From NCBI RefSeq assembly GCF_018861025.1, contig NZ_JAHKQH010000023.1:285753-349752 (forward strand): DNA of 64,000 nt, written 5' to 3'. Positions 1 to 10,529 of this stretch are shown here, piece after piece. The translations under genes and the position numbers were made by a program. Every line of letters starts with the position of its first letter. Position 1 is the stretch's first letter. This stretch comes from Psychrosphaera sp. B3R10 (GTDB lineage Bacteria; Pseudomonadota; Gammaproteobacteria; Enterobacterales; Alteromonadaceae). The notes under the pieces are model-generated. The model was not told the DNA's origin and ran no database searches. It was given only the letters and a program-made list of their open reading frames with translations.

Positions 1-807
1 CAAATGGGCCATGCAGCATCGTATTATTGGAAAGGTAAAATGCCTGCAGCACCAATATTTACCGCAATACCATTTGGTTTTAACGCTCAAGAAACGAATG
101 GCTGGTTGCATTATGGTGGTGGCATCGAAATGTGGCGTGAATTATACAAACCATTTGGCGTGATCCCGTTTGCTGGCGGTAATACCGGTGTACAAGCCGC
201 GGGGTGGTTTAAAAAAGAAATAAATAGCGTAGCGGATTTGCAAGGTCTCAAAATTCGGATCCCCGGCCTTGGTGGCGAAGTGATGAAAAAACTTGGTGCG
301 GTACCAGTGGCTTTAACTGGCGGTGAATTATTTACGTCTTTGCAGTCAGGAGCGATTGATGCAACTGAATGGGTTGGACCATATAATGACCTTGCATTTG
401 GGTTTCATAAAGTCGCTGAACATTATTATACCTCTGGGTGGCACGAGCCGGGGGCAATGTTAGAATTTACTGTCAATGAAAAAGCGTATAATGAGTTGCC
501 TAAAGACTTGCAAAAAATAGTGGAAGTGGCGACCCGTGCTATAAATCAAGATATGTTGGATGAATATACGGCACGTAATAATAATGCGATGGAAACGCTA
601 AAAAACAAGCATGGTGTTGTGTTTAAGTCGTTTCCAAATGACGTGATGGCGGCTTTGAAGCAAGCTTCAAATGAAGTGATTGCAGAGCAAGAAGCAAGTG
701 ATGAAACGTTCGCTAAAATTATGAAATCATATCGACAATTCCAACTACAAGTCTCTGAATATCATAATTTGTCCGAAGTTGAATATTACAAAAATAGAGA
801 ACAATAA
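1..807 (+). CDS. TRAP transporter solute-binding protein, DctP/TakP type (5' truncated)
   Basis: This is the C-terminal ~268 residues of a periplasmic binding protein for a tripartite ATP-independent (TRAP) transporter. The reading frame is open to the left window edge (codon caa before the first ATG at 4), so the real start lies outside. Visible family features are the ligand-pocket stretch around IRIPGLGGEVMKKLGA, the G-A-I-D-A-T-E-W-V-G-P-Y-N-D segment typical of the 2-oxoacid-binding TakP-like subgroup, and a helical C-terminus. Such proteins deliver a carboxylate to DctQ/DctM membrane subunits, which would be upstream of the window or elsewhere. The substrate is inferred only from the subgroup. 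No clear terminator was seen in the 114 bp before fabV. Confidence 0.85.
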   Translation, partial: QMGHAASYYWKGKMPAAPIFTAIPFGFNAQETNGWLHYGGGIEMWRELYKPFGVIPFAGGNTGVQAAGWFKKEINSVADLQGLKIRIPGLGGEVMKKLGAVPVALTGGELFTSLQSGAIDATEWVGPYNDLAFGFHKVAEHYYTSGWHEPGAMLEFTVNEKAYNELPKDLQKIVEVATRAINQDMLDEYTARNNNAMETLKNKHGVVFKSFPNDVMAALKQASNEVIAEQEASDETFAKIMKSYRQFQLQVSEYHNLSEVEYYKNREQ

Positions 808-921
808 GATAAATTGAAAAAGAATTGGGCTAGTCTGATCTGTTTTTAGTGAATGAACAGGTAAACTTGCCGAAAATTTTGAATGCTTATCAGCACAATA
901 CTCAGATAGGAAATTATAAAG

Positions 922-2112
922 ATGGTTATTAAACCGAAAATTCGTGGATTTATTTGCACTAATGCACACCCAGCTGGCTGTGCTGAAAGCGTTAAGCGTC
1001 AAATCTCATTTGTAAAAGAGCAAGAGTTTGCTGCGAACGGACCAAAAAATGTATTAGTCATTGGTGCATCAACAGGTTACGGCCTAGCGTCACGAATCGT
1101 TTCTACGTTTGGACATGGTGCAAATACATTGGGTATTTTCTTTGAAAAAGAAGGCACTGAAAGAAAAACAGGTTCTGCCGGTTGGTACAACACCGCCGCT
1201 TTTCAACAAGCTGCAGATGAGGCTGGTATCTATTCAAAAAGTATTAACGGCGATGCATTTTCTAATGAAATAAAAGCAAAAACGATTGAAACGATCAAAG
1301 CTGATATGGGCAAAATCGATTTGGTCGTTTATTCACTTGCCTCTCCACGTCGTACAGATCCAAACACGGGCGAAACATATTCTTCAACACTAAAACCGAT
1401 TGGTAATAGCGTCACCACTAAAAACTTAAATACGTCTAAACGTATTATTGATGAAGTTTCGGTTGAAGCAGCAAACGAAGATGAAATTGCTAATACAGTT
1501 AAAGTCATGGGTGGCGAAGACTGGGAAATGTGGATTAATGCATTAAAAGATGCTGATGTGTTGTCTGAAGGGTTCAAAACAACAGCTTATACCTATATCG
1601 GGAAAAAGCTGACTTGGCCAATCTACGGTCATGCAACTATTGGTAAAGCGAAAGAAGATCTAGACCGAGCGGTCACAGCAATCCGCACACTTACTGAAGA
1701 TCTTAAAGGTGAAGCTTATGTTTCGTCGCTTAATGCCGTTGTCACCCAAGCGAGTTCAGCAATTCCGATTATGCCACTATATATTTCTGCACTTTTCAAA
1801 GTGATGAAAGAAGACGGTACTTACGAAGGCGTTATCCAACAAATTTCTGCATTGTTTAGAGAAAATTTATATGGCGATACACCTCGCTTTGACGATGGTG
1901 GTCACTTGTTCCAAAACTACAAAGAGCTTGAAGACTCGGTACAAGAGCGAGTACAGGCGGTGTGGGACAGTGTTGATACCGACACAATTGACGAAATGAC
2001 TGACTATGTTGGCTACCATCAAGAGTTTTTGCACTTGTTTGGTTTCGACTACGACAACGTTGATTATGATGCGGATATAAACCCAGTGGCAGAAATTGCT
2101 AACGTCATCTAA
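922..2112 (+). CDS. fabV: Enoyl-[acyl-carrier-protein] reductase FabV (NADH)
   Basis: FabV carries out the last step of fatty-acid elongation, reducing trans-2-enoyl-ACP in the cytoplasm. The 396-aa length is normal for the family. The N-terminus (MVIKPKIRGFICTNAHPAGC) is the usual FabV start, the nucleotide-binding segment VLVIGASTGYGLASR lies at about residues 45-59, and the Y-X8-K catalytic pair of FabV is present as Tyr235 and Lys244, the numbering known from the Vibrio enzyme. An AGGAAA ribosome site precedes the ATG. FabV is triclosan-insensitive and often replaces or supplements FabI. It appears to be a single-gene unit closed by a strong terminator. Confidence 0.97.
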   Translation: MVIKPKIRGFICTNAHPAGCAESVKRQISFVKEQEFAANGPKNVLVIGASTGYGLASRIVSTFGHGANTLGIFFEKEGTERKTGSAGWYNTAAFQQAADEAGIYSKSINGDAFSNEIKAKTIETIKADMGKIDLVVYSLASPRRTDPNTGETYSSTLKPIGNSVTTKNLNTSKRIIDEVSVEAANEDEIANTVKVMGGEDWEMWINALKDADVLSEGFKTTAYTYIGKKLTWPIYGHATIGKAKEDLDRAVTAIRTLTEDLKGEAYVSSLNAVVTQASSAIPIMPLYISALFKVMKEDGTYEGVIQQISALFRENLYGDTPRFDDGGHLFQNYKELEDSVQERVQAVWDSVDTDTIDEMTDYVGYHQEFLHLFGFDYDNVDYDADINPVAEIANVI

Positions 2113-2133
2113 CCTTAGAGCCAATTGCTAATT

Positions 2134-2168
2134 AAAAACCGAGTTTTGACAAAATACTCGGTTTTTTT
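2134..2168 (+). terminator. Rho-independent terminator after fabV
   Basis: Perfect 11-bp stem (2134-2144 aaaaaccgagt with 2156-2166) closed by an 11-nt loop and followed by a T tract. It separates fabV from the nqr operon. Confidence 0.9.
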
Positions 2169-2468
2169 ATGGAATTGGATTTATCCCAATTAAGATATCT
2201 ATTTGGGATTCTACGTTGAATTTTAACTGAGTGGTTGATTTTTAGCCTACTAATTAGGGTGTTGAGACGCAAATAATGCAAATTTGCGATAGGCAAAAAG
2301 GCCGATAAGATGCTACAATTTGCGGCTAAATGATGTAGGTGGGTTACGCTTACAAAAAATAAAGATTTTACGGCATTTGATAGTGCATCGAGTGCTAGGC
2401 AGTTAGATAGGAAATTTGATTGCCAAAAAGATTCCATTTCTTCCAACTTAAAATTAGTGCATATGCGT
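2169..2468 (+). promoter_or_regulatory. Leader/promoter region of the nqr operon
   Basis: About 300 bp without a gene. It holds an inverted repeat of 7-bp arms (atcccaa 2183-2189, ttgggat 2203-2209) around an agatatct palindrome, and a -10-like tacaat at 2314-2319 without a good -35. If transcription starts there, the nqr mRNA has a leader of about 140 nt. No ORF or known riboswitch is recognised. The promoter call is tentative. Confidence 0.3.
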
Positions 2469-3809
2469 ATGATCAACATAAAAAAAGGTTTGGATCTGCC
2501 TATTGAAGGCGTTCCACAACAAGCCATCCACGATGGTCCAGCAGTTAAAACTGTTGCTACGCTTGGCGAAGAGTACCATGGCATGCGTCCTACGATGCAT
2601 GTTAAGGTCGGCGACAGTGTAAAGAAAGGTCAGGTTCTTTTTGTAGATAAAAAGAATGTTGGCGTGAAATTCACTGCCCCTGCAGCCGGTGTAGTCAAGG
2701 AAATCAACCGTGGCGAGAAGCGTGTACTTCAATCAGTAGTGATCGAAGTTTCAGGCGACGAGCAAGTCACATTCGCAAAATATGAGCCTAGCGAGCTAGC
2801 TTCTATTGAACGTGACAAAGTGGTTGATAATCTAGTCGAATCAGGACAATGGGTTGCGTTACGCACTCGTCCGTTTGACAAGACACCTGCCTTAGACAGC
2901 ACTCCGTCATCAATCTTTGTTTCAGTAACAGACACTAATCCGCTTGCTGCGGACCCAGCAGTCGTTATTGCAGAGCAACAAGAGCTATTCAATGCGGGTT
3001 TAACCGTGTTAAGCCGATTGACTGATGGCAAAATTCACGTATCGAAAAAACCAGGTGCAAACATTACAGCTGAAGCTCCAAATGTTCAATTGCACGAGTT
3101 TGGTGGTAAACACCCAGCTGGTTTGGTTGGTACCCAGATGCACTTCATTGATGCAGTTTCTGCAAGCAAAGTTGCTTGGCATGTAAACTATCAAGAAGTG
3201 ATAGCAATTGGTCACTTGTTTACAACAGGTGAATTAAGCAGTGAGCGTATTATCGCTTTGGCCGGCCCAGTTGTTAAAAATCCTCGTTTGATCCGCACAA
3301 CTGTGGGCGCATCAACTGCAGATATTACGGCAGGTGAATTAGAGAGTGGTGAAAACCGTATTATCTCTGGTTCAGTGTTAAGTGGTACTTCAGCGATGGG
3401 CGTACACGGATATTTGCATCGTTATCATTTGCAAATTTCTGTTATTGCGGAAGGCCGTGAAAAAGAATTTTTGGGTTGGGCGATGCCTGGTTCTAATAAA
3501 TTCTCGGTTACTCGTGCATTCCTAGGCCATTTAACGCCTAAGAAGCTTTTCAAAATGACAACTACGACAAATGGTTCTGACCGTTCAATGGTGCCAATCG
3601 GTAACTATGAACGCATCATGCCTTTAGACGTACTACCAACATTGTTATTACGTGACTTGATCTCTGGCGACACAGATTCAGCACAACAATTGGGTTGTTT
3701 GGAATTAGCAGAAGAAGATTTGGCACTTTGTTCATTTGTTTGCCCTGGCAAATATGAATACGGTTCGATTCTTCGTGATTGCTTGACCACGATTGAAAAA
3801 GAGGGCTAA
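2469..3809 (+). CDS. nqrA: Na+-translocating NADH:quinone reductase subunit A
   Basis: NqrA is the quinone-site-associated cytoplasmic subunit of the Na+-NQR respiratory pump. The protein starts [14 protein letters not shown], matching the conserved N-terminus, so the ATG at 2469 is preferred over an in-frame GTG at 2457 and ATG at 2463; this gives 446 aa, the normal length. The N-terminal half has a biotinyl-lipoyl-like fold region ([17 protein letters not shown]...TAPAAGVV), and SLBB-like sequence follows. No strong Shine-Dalgarno is visible ahead of any of the three starts. It is first gene of nqrABCDEF-apbE-nqrM; nqrB begins 2 nt after its stop. Confidence 0.97.
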   Translation: MINIKKGLDLPIEGVPQQAIHDGPAVKTVATLGEEYHGMRPTMHVKVGDSVKKGQVLFVDKKNVGVKFTAPAAGVVKEINRGEKRVLQSVVIEVSGDEQVTFAKYEPSELASIERDKVVDNLVESGQWVALRTRPFDKTPALDSTPSSIFVSVTDTNPLAADPAVVIAEQQELFNAGLTVLSRLTDGKIHVSKKPGANITAEAPNVQLHEFGGKHPAGLVGTQMHFIDAVSASKVAWHVNYQEVIAIGHLFTTGELSSERIIALAGPVVKNPRLIRTTVGASTADITAGELESGENRIISGSVLSGTSAMGVHGYLHRYHLQISVIAEGREKEFLGWAMPGSNKFSVTRAFLGHLTPKKLFKMTTTTNGSDRSMVPIGNYERIMPLDVLPTLLLRDLISGDTDSAQQLGCLELAEEDLALCSFVCPGKYEYGSILRDCLTTIEKEG

Positions 3810-3811
3810 TC

Positions 3812-5014
3812 ATGGGTCTTAAAAGTTATTTAGAAAAAATTGAACCTAATTTCGAACCAGGTGGAAAATACGAAAAATGGTACGCTCTGTATGAAGCAGC
3901 TGCGACTATTTTCTATACGCCTGGTCTTGTTAATAAAGGTCAAACCCACGTTCGTGATAGCGTTGATTTAAAACGTATTATGATCATGGTGTGGTTGGCA
4001 TTATTCCCAGCCATGTTTTTTGGTATGTTTAATATTGGCCATCAAGCGGCTGATGCTTTAGCTGCCGGATACTCATTACCTGACACATGGCAGTTTGGGC
4101 TGTTTGAAGCATTAGGCGGATCACTCGCCGGTGACTCAGGCTCCCTGATGAAAATGTTCTACGGTGCTTGTTTCTTCCTACCTATCTATGCAATGGTTTT
4201 TCTTGTTGGTGGGTTCTGGGAAGTTGTATTTGCATCAGTGCGTAAACATGAAGTAAATGAAGGTTTCTTTGTTACTTCAATTTTATTCGCGCTTATCCTT
4301 CCAGCGACTATTCCACTTTGGCAAGCGGCACTTGGTATTACCTTTGGTGTTGTTGTTGCAAAAGAAATATTTGGTGGTACGGGTCGAAACTTCTTAAACC
4401 CTGCATTAGCGGGTCGTGCGTTTTTGTTCTTCGCTTACCCTGCCGAAATTTCAGGTGATGCAGTGTGGGTTGCCGCTGACGGCTTCTCTGGTGCAACTAT
4501 GTTAAGTCAAGCAGCCGCTGGTTCGTTGGACTACAATAACATTGCGCTTTGGACTGAAGCATTTTACGGCTACATTGCTGGTTCTGTAGGTGAAACATCA
4601 ACACTTGCCTTGTTAATTGGTGGTTTGTTTATTATTTATCTTCGAATTGCATCTTGGCGCATTGTTGCCGGTGTTGTAATCGGTACAATTTTAACGGCAA
4701 CTGCATTTAATGCGATTGATAGTGCGACTAACCCAATGTTTCAAATGCCTTGGCATTGGCACGTTGTTGTTGGTGGTTTTGCACTTGGTGCATTGTTTAT
4801 GGCAACAGACCCAGTATCGGCGTCATTTACTGATAAAAGTAAATGGGCATATGGCTTGTTAATTGGATTCATGGTTGTAGTTGTTCGAGTTGTGAACCCT
4901 GCATTCCCTGAAGGCATGATGTTAGCTATTTTATTCGCTAACTTATTTGCACCATTGTTCGACTACTTTGTGGTTCAAGGTAACGTAAAACGGAGGCTAG
5001 CACGCAATGTCTAA
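3812..5014 (+). CDS. nqrB: Na+-NQR subunit B (covalent FMN, membrane)
   Basis: NqrB is the large membrane subunit that carries covalently bound FMN plus riboflavin and forms most of the sodium path. The 400-aa product has many hydrophobic helices and the flavin attachment motif S-G-A-T at residues 226-229, with Thr229 the expected phosphoester site, filled by the ApbE product encoded downstream. The ribosome site AGAGGG lies inside the end of nqrA. The gene overlaps nqrC by 8 nt, implying translational coupling. Confidence 0.97.
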   Translation: MGLKSYLEKIEPNFEPGGKYEKWYALYEAAATIFYTPGLVNKGQTHVRDSVDLKRIMIMVWLALFPAMFFGMFNIGHQAADALAAGYSLPDTWQFGLFEALGGSLAGDSGSLMKMFYGACFFLPIYAMVFLVGGFWEVVFASVRKHEVNEGFFVTSILFALILPATIPLWQAALGITFGVVVAKEIFGGTGRNFLNPALAGRAFLFFAYPAEISGDAVWVAADGFSGATMLSQAAAGSLDYNNIALWTEAFYGYIAGSVGETSTLALLIGGLFIIYLRIASWRIVAGVVIGTILTATAFNAIDSATNPMFQMPWHWHVVVGGFALGALFMATDPVSASFTDKSKWAYGLLIGFMVVVVRVVNPAFPEGMMLAILFANLFAPLFDYFVVQGNVKRRLARNV

Positions 5015-5771
5015 TAATAAAGAGACTTTTGGCAAAACGGTTGGTTTCGTATTTGCTGTATGTATCGTTTGTGCGGCGCTGGTATCAGTGTCTGCGGTAC
5101 AACTTAAACCTCGTCAAGTAGCCAACAAGCTACTTGATAAACAAACTCTAGTACTTGAAGCTGCAGGCTTACAAGACAAAGCAGCTGGTAACATTGTTGC
5201 AACATATAATAAATATGTAGAAGCTCGTATGATTGACCTAGAGACTGGTAAATTTGTTGAAGGTAATCCTGATTTATTCGAAGAGCGTCGAAATGCACGT
5301 GACCCGAAAAAATCTGAGAAACTTGCAAATGACCCTGCAGGTATTAATCGTCAAGCAAACGAAGCTGTTATTTACTTGGTTCATGACGATGCCGGTAAAG
5401 TTGCTTCGATTGTATTACCAATTGTAGGTTCAGGTTTATGGGACTTAATGTATGGTTATGTTGGTCTTGAGGCTGACTTAAACACAGTTAAAAATGTTGT
5501 TTATTCAGACCATAAAGAAACTCCGGGACTAGGCGCTGAAGTTATGAATCCTAAGTGGAAGGCATTATGGCCTGGCAAAAGGATTTACAACGGTAAAGGT
5601 GAGCCTGTGGTTAACTTAGTTAAAGGTGGTGCAGATGCTAATGATGTTCACGGTGTGGACGCATTATCGGGTGCAACATTAACAAGTAACGGTGTGACTC
5701 GTACATTGCAATTCTGGTTTGGCGAACAAGGTTATAAACCATTTATCGCCGCTAATCGTGGGAGCTTGTAA
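5007..5771 (+). CDS. nqrC: Na+-NQR subunit C (covalent FMN, periplasmic domain)
   Basis: NqrC has one N-terminal membrane anchor (about residues 11-31) and a periplasmic FMN-binding domain. The S-G-A-T-L-T attachment motif puts the flavin on Thr224 of 254 residues, the usual position. A strong GGAGG precedes the ATG, located within the 3' end of nqrB. In the complex it passes electrons between the iron centre of NqrD/E and NqrB. Two nucleotides separate it from nqrD. Confidence 0.97.
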   Translation: MSNNKETFGKTVGFVFAVCIVCAALVSVSAVQLKPRQVANKLLDKQTLVLEAAGLQDKAAGNIVATYNKYVEARMIDLETGKFVEGNPDLFEERRNARDPKKSEKLANDPAGINRQANEAVIYLVHDDAGKVASIVLPIVGSGLWDLMYGYVGLEADLNTVKNVVYSDHKETPGLGAEVMNPKWKALWPGKRIYNGKGEPVVNLVKGGADANDVHGVDALSGATLTSNGVTRTLQFWFGEQGYKPFIAANRGSL

Positions 5772-5773
5772 TC

Positions 5774-6397
5774 ATGTCTTCAGATGCTAAAAAAGTTTTA
5801 TCTAGCCCTATTGTTGATAACAATCCAATTGCTTTACAAGTTCTTGGTATATGTTCAGCACTAGCGGTGACGAGTTCTATGGCAAACGCGCTAGTTATGA
5901 CTCTTGCAGTTGTAATGGTAACAGCGTTTTCAAACTTATTTATCTCTACTATTCGTAACCATATCCCATCAAGTGTACGTATTATTGTGCAGATGGCGAT
6001 TATTGCGTCTTTAGTAATTGTTGTAGACCAAGTATTGAAAGCATTCTCTTATCAGTTATCAAAAGAACTTTCGGTATTTGTTGGCCTGATCATCACAAAC
6101 TGTATCGTTATGGGACGTGCTGAAGCTTTTGCTATGAAAGAAAAGCCGATGGTAAGTTTCTTAGACGGTATCGGTAATGGCTTAGGTTATGGCTTTATCT
6201 TGATGTTAGTTGCATTCTTCCGTGAGTTATTTGGCTTTGGTACTATTTTCGGAATCGAAATTTTACCACTAGTTCAAAACGATGGTTGGTATCAAGCTAA
6301 TGGTCTTTTGGTATTGCCATTCAGCTCTTTCTTCATCATAGGTTTGATCATTTGGGCAATTCGCCAGTGGAAACCTGAACAAGTAGAGAAGGATTAA
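5774..6397 (+). CDS. nqrD: Na+-NQR subunit D (membrane)
   Basis: A 207-aa, highly hydrophobic protein with about six membrane helices, from the RnfE/NqrD family. NqrD and NqrE are inverted-topology homologues that together hold an iron cofactor with cysteines in the middle of the membrane; the conserved [12 protein letters not shown] stretch supplies the NqrD cysteine. The GGGAG ribosome site overlaps the end of nqrC. Position and sequence leave little doubt. Confidence 0.96.
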   Translation: MSSDAKKVLSSPIVDNNPIALQVLGICSALAVTSSMANALVMTLAVVMVTAFSNLFISTIRNHIPSSVRIIVQMAIIASLVIVVDQVLKAFSYQLSKELSVFVGLIITNCIVMGRAEAFAMKEKPMVSFLDGIGNGLGYGFILMLVAFFRELFGFGTIFGIEILPLVQNDGWYQANGLLVLPFSSFFIIGLIIWAIRQWKPEQVEKD

Positions 6398-6402
6398 TCG
6401 AA

Positions 6403-7026
6403 ATGGAATATTATTTAAGCCTTTTGGTTAAAACGATCTTTATCGAGAATATCGCGTTATCGTTTTTCCTTGGTATGTGTACATTCTTAGCAGTCTCTAA
6501 AAAAGTGAGCACTGCGATTGGTTTAGGTGTAGCCGTTATTGTCGTATTGGGCATAGCGGTACCAGCTAACCAAGTTATTTATCAAAGCATCTTGGCGCCA
6601 GGCGCTTTAGATGGTGTTTTAGGCATTACAGACCCTACTCAATCTGTTGACTTAAGCTTCTTATCTTTCATTACTTTCATTGGCGTTATTGCGGCACTCG
6701 TGCAAATTTTGGAAATGGCATTAGACAAATACTTCCCGCCGCTTTACAACGCGTTAGGTATTTTCTTACCATTGATTACTGTTAACTGTGCAATTTTTGG
6801 TGCGGTTTCTTTCATGGTTGCCAAGAACTTAGGTTTCGTTGAAAGTGTTGTTTACGGTATCGGTTCAGGTATCGGTTGGGCGCTTGCTATCGTATTGTTG
6901 GCAGGTATTCGTGAGAAAATGAAATATTCAGATGTGCCAGATGGCTTAAAAGGTTTGGGTATTACGTTTATTACTGCAGGATTGATGGCGTTTGGCTTTT
7001 TATCCTTCGGTGGTATCTCGCTTTAA
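6403..7026 (+). CDS. nqrE: Na+-NQR subunit E (membrane)
   Basis: A 207-aa membrane protein of the RnfA/NqrE family and partner of NqrD. It carries the conserved V-N-C-A-I-F-G cysteine motif in a membrane helix. An AAGGA site lies 12 nt before the ATG. It is slightly longer than Vibrio NqrE (198 aa). The 60-bp gap to nqrF is the longest in the structural operon and contains a hairpin (separate entry). Confidence 0.96.
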   Translation: MEYYLSLLVKTIFIENIALSFFLGMCTFLAVSKKVSTAIGLGVAVIVVLGIAVPANQVIYQSILAPGALDGVLGITDPTQSVDLSFLSFITFIGVIAALVQILEMALDKYFPPLYNALGIFLPLITVNCAIFGAVSFMVAKNLGFVESVVYGIGSGIGWALAIVLLAGIREKMKYSDVPDGLKGLGITFITAGLMAFGFLSFGGISL

Positions 7027-7036
7027 GGTTAATGTC

Positions 7037-7060
7037 GGCCTCGTGTTTTTACATGGGGCC
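7037..7060 (+). other. Intercistronic hairpin between nqrE and nqrF
   Basis: Arms ggcctcgtg (7037-7045) and catggggcc (7052-7060) pair over 9 bp with two G-U wobbles around a 6-nt loop. No T tract follows, so it is not a standard terminator. An mRNA-stability or processing element is possible. Confidence 0.5.
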
Positions 7061-7086
7061 CTTAGATAAAAAATAAGGAAAAGTCG

Positions 7087-8310
7087 ATGGAAATCGTTCT
7101 CGGCGTATCGATGTTTACCGCAATCGTAGTAGCTTTGGTGTTAGTTATTTTAGTAGCTAAGTCAAAACTAGTATCGACCGGAGATATCACAATTTCAATT
7201 AATGGCGACGCTGAAAAATCAGTTGTAGCCTCTGCTGGCGGCAAGTTACTTAACGTCCTAGCTGACAAAGGGATCTTTATTCCTTCAGCTTGTGGTGGCG
7301 GTGGTACATGTGGTCAGTGTCGTGTGCACGTCCATTCAGGTGGTGGCGATATTCTTCCAACTGAAGAAGGTCACATTACTAAACGTGAAGCTAAAGAAGG
7401 TTGTCGTCTATCTTGTCAGGTAGCGGTTAAACAAGATTTAGATATCGAATTAGAGCCTGAGATTTTTGGTGTTAAGCAGTGGGATTGTGAAGTTATCTCT
7501 AATGATAACAAAGCAACCTTCATCAAAGAGCTTGTATTAAGAATTCCTGATGGTGAGTCAGTTCCGTTCCGTGCCGGTGGTTATATTCAAATTGCAGCAC
7601 CTGCGCATCACATCAAATATTCTGAATTTGACATTCCTGACGAATATCGTCCGGATTGGGAACGTTTCAACTTCTTTAGCATTGAGTCTAAAGTAGACGA
7701 AGAAACGATCCGTGCTTATTCAATGGCCAACTACCCAGAAGAAGAAGGCATTATTATGTTGAACGTGCGTATCGCTACGCCGCCACCTAATAACCTAACA
7801 CTTCCAGCGGGTAAAATGTCATCGTTCATTTGGAGCCTTAAAGAAGGTGACAAAGTAACGATTTCAGGTCCGTTTGGTGAATTCTTTGCCAAAGACACAG
7901 ACGCAGAAATGGTCTTTGTTGGTGGTGGTGCTGGTATGGCGCCAATGCGTTCACATATCTTTGACCAACTACGTCGATTAAAAACCGACCGTAAGATGAG
8001 TTTCTGGTATGGCGCTCGTTCTGCCCGTGAAATGTTCTATGTAGAAGATTTCGATATGCTTGCTAAAGAAAATGACAACTTTGAATGGCATGTTGCTTTA
8101 TCTGATCCACAACCAGAAGATAACTGGGAAGGGTACACTGGTTTCATTCATAACGTATTGTTTGAAAACTACCTACGTGATCATGAAGCACCGGAAGATT
8201 GTGAGTTCTACATGTGTGGTCCTCCAATGATGAACGCTGCCGTTATCAACTTGCTTAAAGATTTAGGCGTTGAAGACGAAAACATCCTTCTTGATGACTT
8301 TGGTGGTTAA
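7087..8310 (+). CDS. nqrF: Na+-NQR subunit F (NADH dehydrogenase, FAD and 2Fe-2S)
   Basis: NqrF is the electron entry point: NADH reduces FAD, which passes electrons to a 2Fe-2S cluster. The 407-aa protein has an N-terminal membrane helix (about 3-24), a ferredoxin domain with cluster cysteines Cys69, Cys75, Cys78 and Cys110, then FAD-binding (R-A-Y-S-M-A) and NAD-binding (G-G-G-A-G-M-A-P-M) segments, ending C-G-P-P-M-M-N and L-L-D-D-F-G-G. AAGGAA precedes the ATG. The apbE gene follows within 8 nt. Confidence 0.98.
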   Translation: MEIVLGVSMFTAIVVALVLVILVAKSKLVSTGDITISINGDAEKSVVASAGGKLLNVLADKGIFIPSACGGGGTCGQCRVHVHSGGGDILPTEEGHITKREAKEGCRLSCQVAVKQDLDIELEPEIFGVKQWDCEVISNDNKATFIKELVLRIPDGESVPFRAGGYIQIAAPAHHIKYSEFDIPDEYRPDWERFNFFSIESKVDEETIRAYSMANYPEEEGIIMLNVRIATPPPNNLTLPAGKMSSFIWSLKEGDKVTISGPFGEFFAKDTDAEMVFVGGGAGMAPMRSHIFDQLRRLKTDRKMSFWYGARSAREMFYVEDFDMLAKENDNFEWHVALSDPQPEDNWEGYTGFIHNVLFENYLRDHEAPEDCEFYMCGPPMMNAAVINLLKDLGVEDENILLDDFGG

Positions 8311-8317
8311 CCCCCTG

Positions 8318-9352
8318 ATGTCATTAAAGATGTTAAAAACAATTTGGCTAGCCCTGGTAGGGCTGGCCTTTTTGGTTTCTTGCACACAGCAAACTGAGTC
8401 TGAGGTTCAGCCTGTTCTTTTGCAGGGCAAAACCATGGGTACGACCTTTAGTGTTAAGTTATTCCCAACACAAGACGACATCAATCAGCTTAATTTGTAT
8501 GAGTCAGTAAACAATGAGTTAATTAGAATTAACCAACTCATGTCGACTTATATTGCAGATTCTGAACTAAGCAAATTTAATCAAACAGAAGCGGGTAAAC
8601 CGTTTGAGTTTTCAGCGGATAATGTTGAAATTTTGACAAAGTCTTTCGAGATTAATCGCGAGTCAAATGGTGCGTTTGATGTAACGGTTGGGCCTATTGT
8701 AAATTTGTGGGGCTTTGGTCCTAATGGCCGAATTGAAACTCGCCCAAGCGACGCAGATATTGCAAACGTTAAACATTTTGTCGGCATAGACAAAGTTTCG
8801 CTGACAGGTAATGTGGCAGTTAAAAAGCATAAAGACGTTTATGTTGATTTTTCATCAATTGCTAAAGGTTTTGCTGTTGATAAAATTGCTGAATATTTAG
8901 AGCGAAATAACATTACCAATTACTTAGTGGAAATTGGTGGTGAAATGCGTCTTTCAGGCCATAAACCGTCAGGAGAATTATGGACGGTAGCGGTCGAAAA
9001 ACCGGTGACAAATAGACGCGAAGCTCAGTTGATATTTAGTCCAGGCAATATTGGTATGGCTACGTCTGGTGATTATCGTAATTATTTTGAAGAGAATGGT
9101 ACTCGATTCTCACATACGATTAACCCAGAGACTGCAGCACCAATAACGCATAAGTTAGCTTCGGTAACCGTATTACATAGTTCTGCGGCAAGTGCAGACG
9201 CTTACGCTACGGCTATTAATGTTTTAGGTCCCGTTAGCGGTGTTGAATTTGCAGAGAAAAATGGTATCGCGGCTTACTTTCTAATTAAAACGGATAATGG
9301 ATTTGCCGAAGTTTTGTCGACGGAATTTAAAAAGTTGATTGGTAAAGGCTAA
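8318..9352 (+). CDS. apbE: FAD:protein FMN transferase (flavin transferase for NqrB/NqrC)
   Basis: ApbE attaches FMN from FAD to the Thr of S-G-A-T motifs in NqrB and NqrC on the periplasmic side. The product has a lipoprotein signal (hydrophobic run ending LAFLVSC), the family motif G-K-T-M-G-T-T-F, a D-F-S-S-I-A-K-G-F-A-V-D segment, and the C-terminal metal-binding T-S-G-D-Y-R-N-Y and H-T-I-N-P-E-T region. Start at 8318 is chosen because it follows the nqrF stop and gives a compact signal peptide; ATG at 8330 is equally plausible, and the frame is open upstream to 8270 inside nqrF. It overlaps no neighbour and precedes nqrM by 4 nt. Confidence 0.95.
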   Translation: MSLKMLKTIWLALVGLAFLVSCTQQTESEVQPVLLQGKTMGTTFSVKLFPTQDDINQLNLYESVNNELIRINQLMSTYIADSELSKFNQTEAGKPFEFSADNVEILTKSFEINRESNGAFDVTVGPIVNLWGFGPNGRIETRPSDADIANVKHFVGIDKVSLTGNVAVKKHKDVYVDFSSIAKGFAVDKIAEYLERNNITNYLVEIGGEMRLSGHKPSGELWTVAVEKPVTNRREAQLIFSPGNIGMATSGDYRNYFEENGTRFSHTINPETAAPITHKLASVTVLHSSAASADAYATAINVLGPVSGVEFAEKNGIAAYFLIKTDNGFAEVLSTEFKKLIGKG

Positions 9353-9356
9353 CAAA

Positions 9357-9587
9357 ATGTTAAAAGTATTTTTATTGACGTTTGCGCTGCTTTTGATTGT
9401 GTTTATCGCTATGTCGGTAGGCTATTGGATCAAGCAGAAAACAATTGCAGGCAGTTGTGGTGGTTTAGGTGCGTTAGGAATTGCTAAGGCATGTAATTGT
9501 GACAACCCTTGTGATAAGCGACTTGAACGTCAGAGATTGGCGCGAGAAGAAAAAGAGCAAGCTTGGAAAGATAACCAAATTATTTAA
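9357..9587 (+). CDS. nqrM: Na+-NQR maturation protein NqrM (DUF539)
   Basis: NqrM is a small membrane protein needed to mature Na+-NQR, thought to deliver iron to the NqrD/NqrE site. The 76-aa product has one N-terminal helix (about 4-24) and four conserved cysteines in S-C-G-G-L-G-A-L-G-I-A-K-A-C-N-C-D-N-P-C. Start at 9357 is chosen over an in-frame upstream codon at 9339 because AAAGG lies just before it and the protein then begins with the helix. It is the last gene of the operon. Confidence 0.93.
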   Translation: MLKVFLLTFALLLIVFIAMSVGYWIKQKTIAGSCGGLGALGIAKACNCDNPCDKRLERQRLAREEKEQAWKDNQII

Positions 9588-9589
9588 TG

Positions 9590-9616
9590 AAAAGCGCCGA
9601 AAAGGCGCTTTTTTAT
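9590..9616. terminator. Terminator at the end of the nqr operon
   Basis: Stem aaaagcgcc / ggcgctttt around gaaaa, followed by T's. It sits between convergent nqrM and tdk. The plus-strand T tract suits nqrM; the A run on the left may allow it to serve tdk too. Confidence 0.88.
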
Positions 9617-9661
9617 TGGTTTAACGCAATGGTTGTGAAATTAGTTCAGTATAGAAGTGAT

Positions 9662-10261
9662 TTAAGCTGTTGACGTCAGTTGTCCTGTTTCAAACGCCTG
9701 TTTAAAATGTTTCCGGCATAAGCTCATATATTTATCATTTCCGCCAATTTCTACTTGATCCCCTGAAGAAACCACGTGCCCATCTTCACCATACCTAACC
9801 ACCATATTGGCCTTTTTGCCACAATGACAAATTGTTTTTAGCTCGACAAGCTTGTCAGCCCACGATAGTAAGTATTTACTACCTTCAAATAACTCACCTT
9901 GGAAGTCTGTTCGAATTCCATAACACATAACGGGGACGTTTAGTTTATCGACAACATCGGTAAGTTGTTGTACCTGATTTTTTAAAAGGAATTGAGACTC
10001 GTCGACCAACACACAGTGCAATGCTCTATTTTCTTTGATTTTAGATATCTGCTGAAATAAATCGGTGTCGCTGTTAAAAATATCGGCAGGTTGGCTTAAG
10101 CCAATTCGAGAACTCACAACGCCTGTTGCGGTGCGGTCATCTATTGCAGCAGTAAAAATGGCACTGTACATTCCTCTTTCAACATAATTGTAAGCTGATT
10201 GTAACAAAGACGTCGATTTTCCAGCGTTCATTGTAGAGTAGTAGAAGTATAGTTGCGCCAT
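9662..10261 (-). CDS. tdk: Thymidine kinase (type II)
   Basis: Phosphorylates thymidine to dTMP in the salvage pathway. The 199-aa protein has the P-loop M-N-A-G-K-S-T at residues 11-17, a Walker-B-type V-L-V-D-E-S-Q-F segment, the flexible lasso/zinc region with C-H-C near residue 145 and a later Cys (S-L-C-R-K-H), and the substrate-site I-G-G-N-D-K-Y motif. It is transcribed convergently with nqrM and divergently from the MFS transporter gene. Confidence 0.96.
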   Translation of the reverse strand: MAQLYFYYSTMNAGKSTSLLQSAYNYVERGMYSAIFTAAIDDRTATGVVSSRIGLSQPADIFNSDTDLFQQISKIKENRALHCVLVDESQFLLKNQVQQLTDVVDKLNVPVMCYGIRTDFQGELFEGSKYLLSWADKLVELKTICHCGKKANMVVRYGEDGHVVSSGDQVEIGGNDKYMSLCRKHFKQAFETGQLTSTA

Positions 10262-10489
10262 GTTTTTAATATTCTCGATAAAAAGTGTTCTTCGCCGTCA
10301 TGGGAGTTTACCTACTAACTGCTCGGAAATAAATTATTTGATTGGTAGCCTAAAACCACTTTGGTCACTTTAGTTTTTGCGGTCAATTCGACTTGTTGAA
10401 ATGAAATGTATTTTTGCTCTTGGGCATGACCTCTTTGCATACGTATGGATGACCAAAAATTCAGTTCTTCTGTCGACTGCTATAAGAAA

Positions 10490-10506
10490 TACGGTAAATT
10501 ACCGTA
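10490..10506. promoter_or_regulatory. 17-bp palindromic operator candidate before the MFS transporter
   Basis: The sequence tacggtaaattaccgta is a perfect palindrome except for its central base (8-bp arms), ending 23 nt before the transporter start. A second perfect 10-bp palindrome, catacgtatg, lies at 10438-10447. Together they suggest a repressor- or activator-controlled promoter in this 268-bp divergent region. The regulator is unknown and no regulator gene is adjacent. Confidence 0.5.
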
Positions 10507-10529
10507 TGAATTTAACAAGAGCACAGTAA

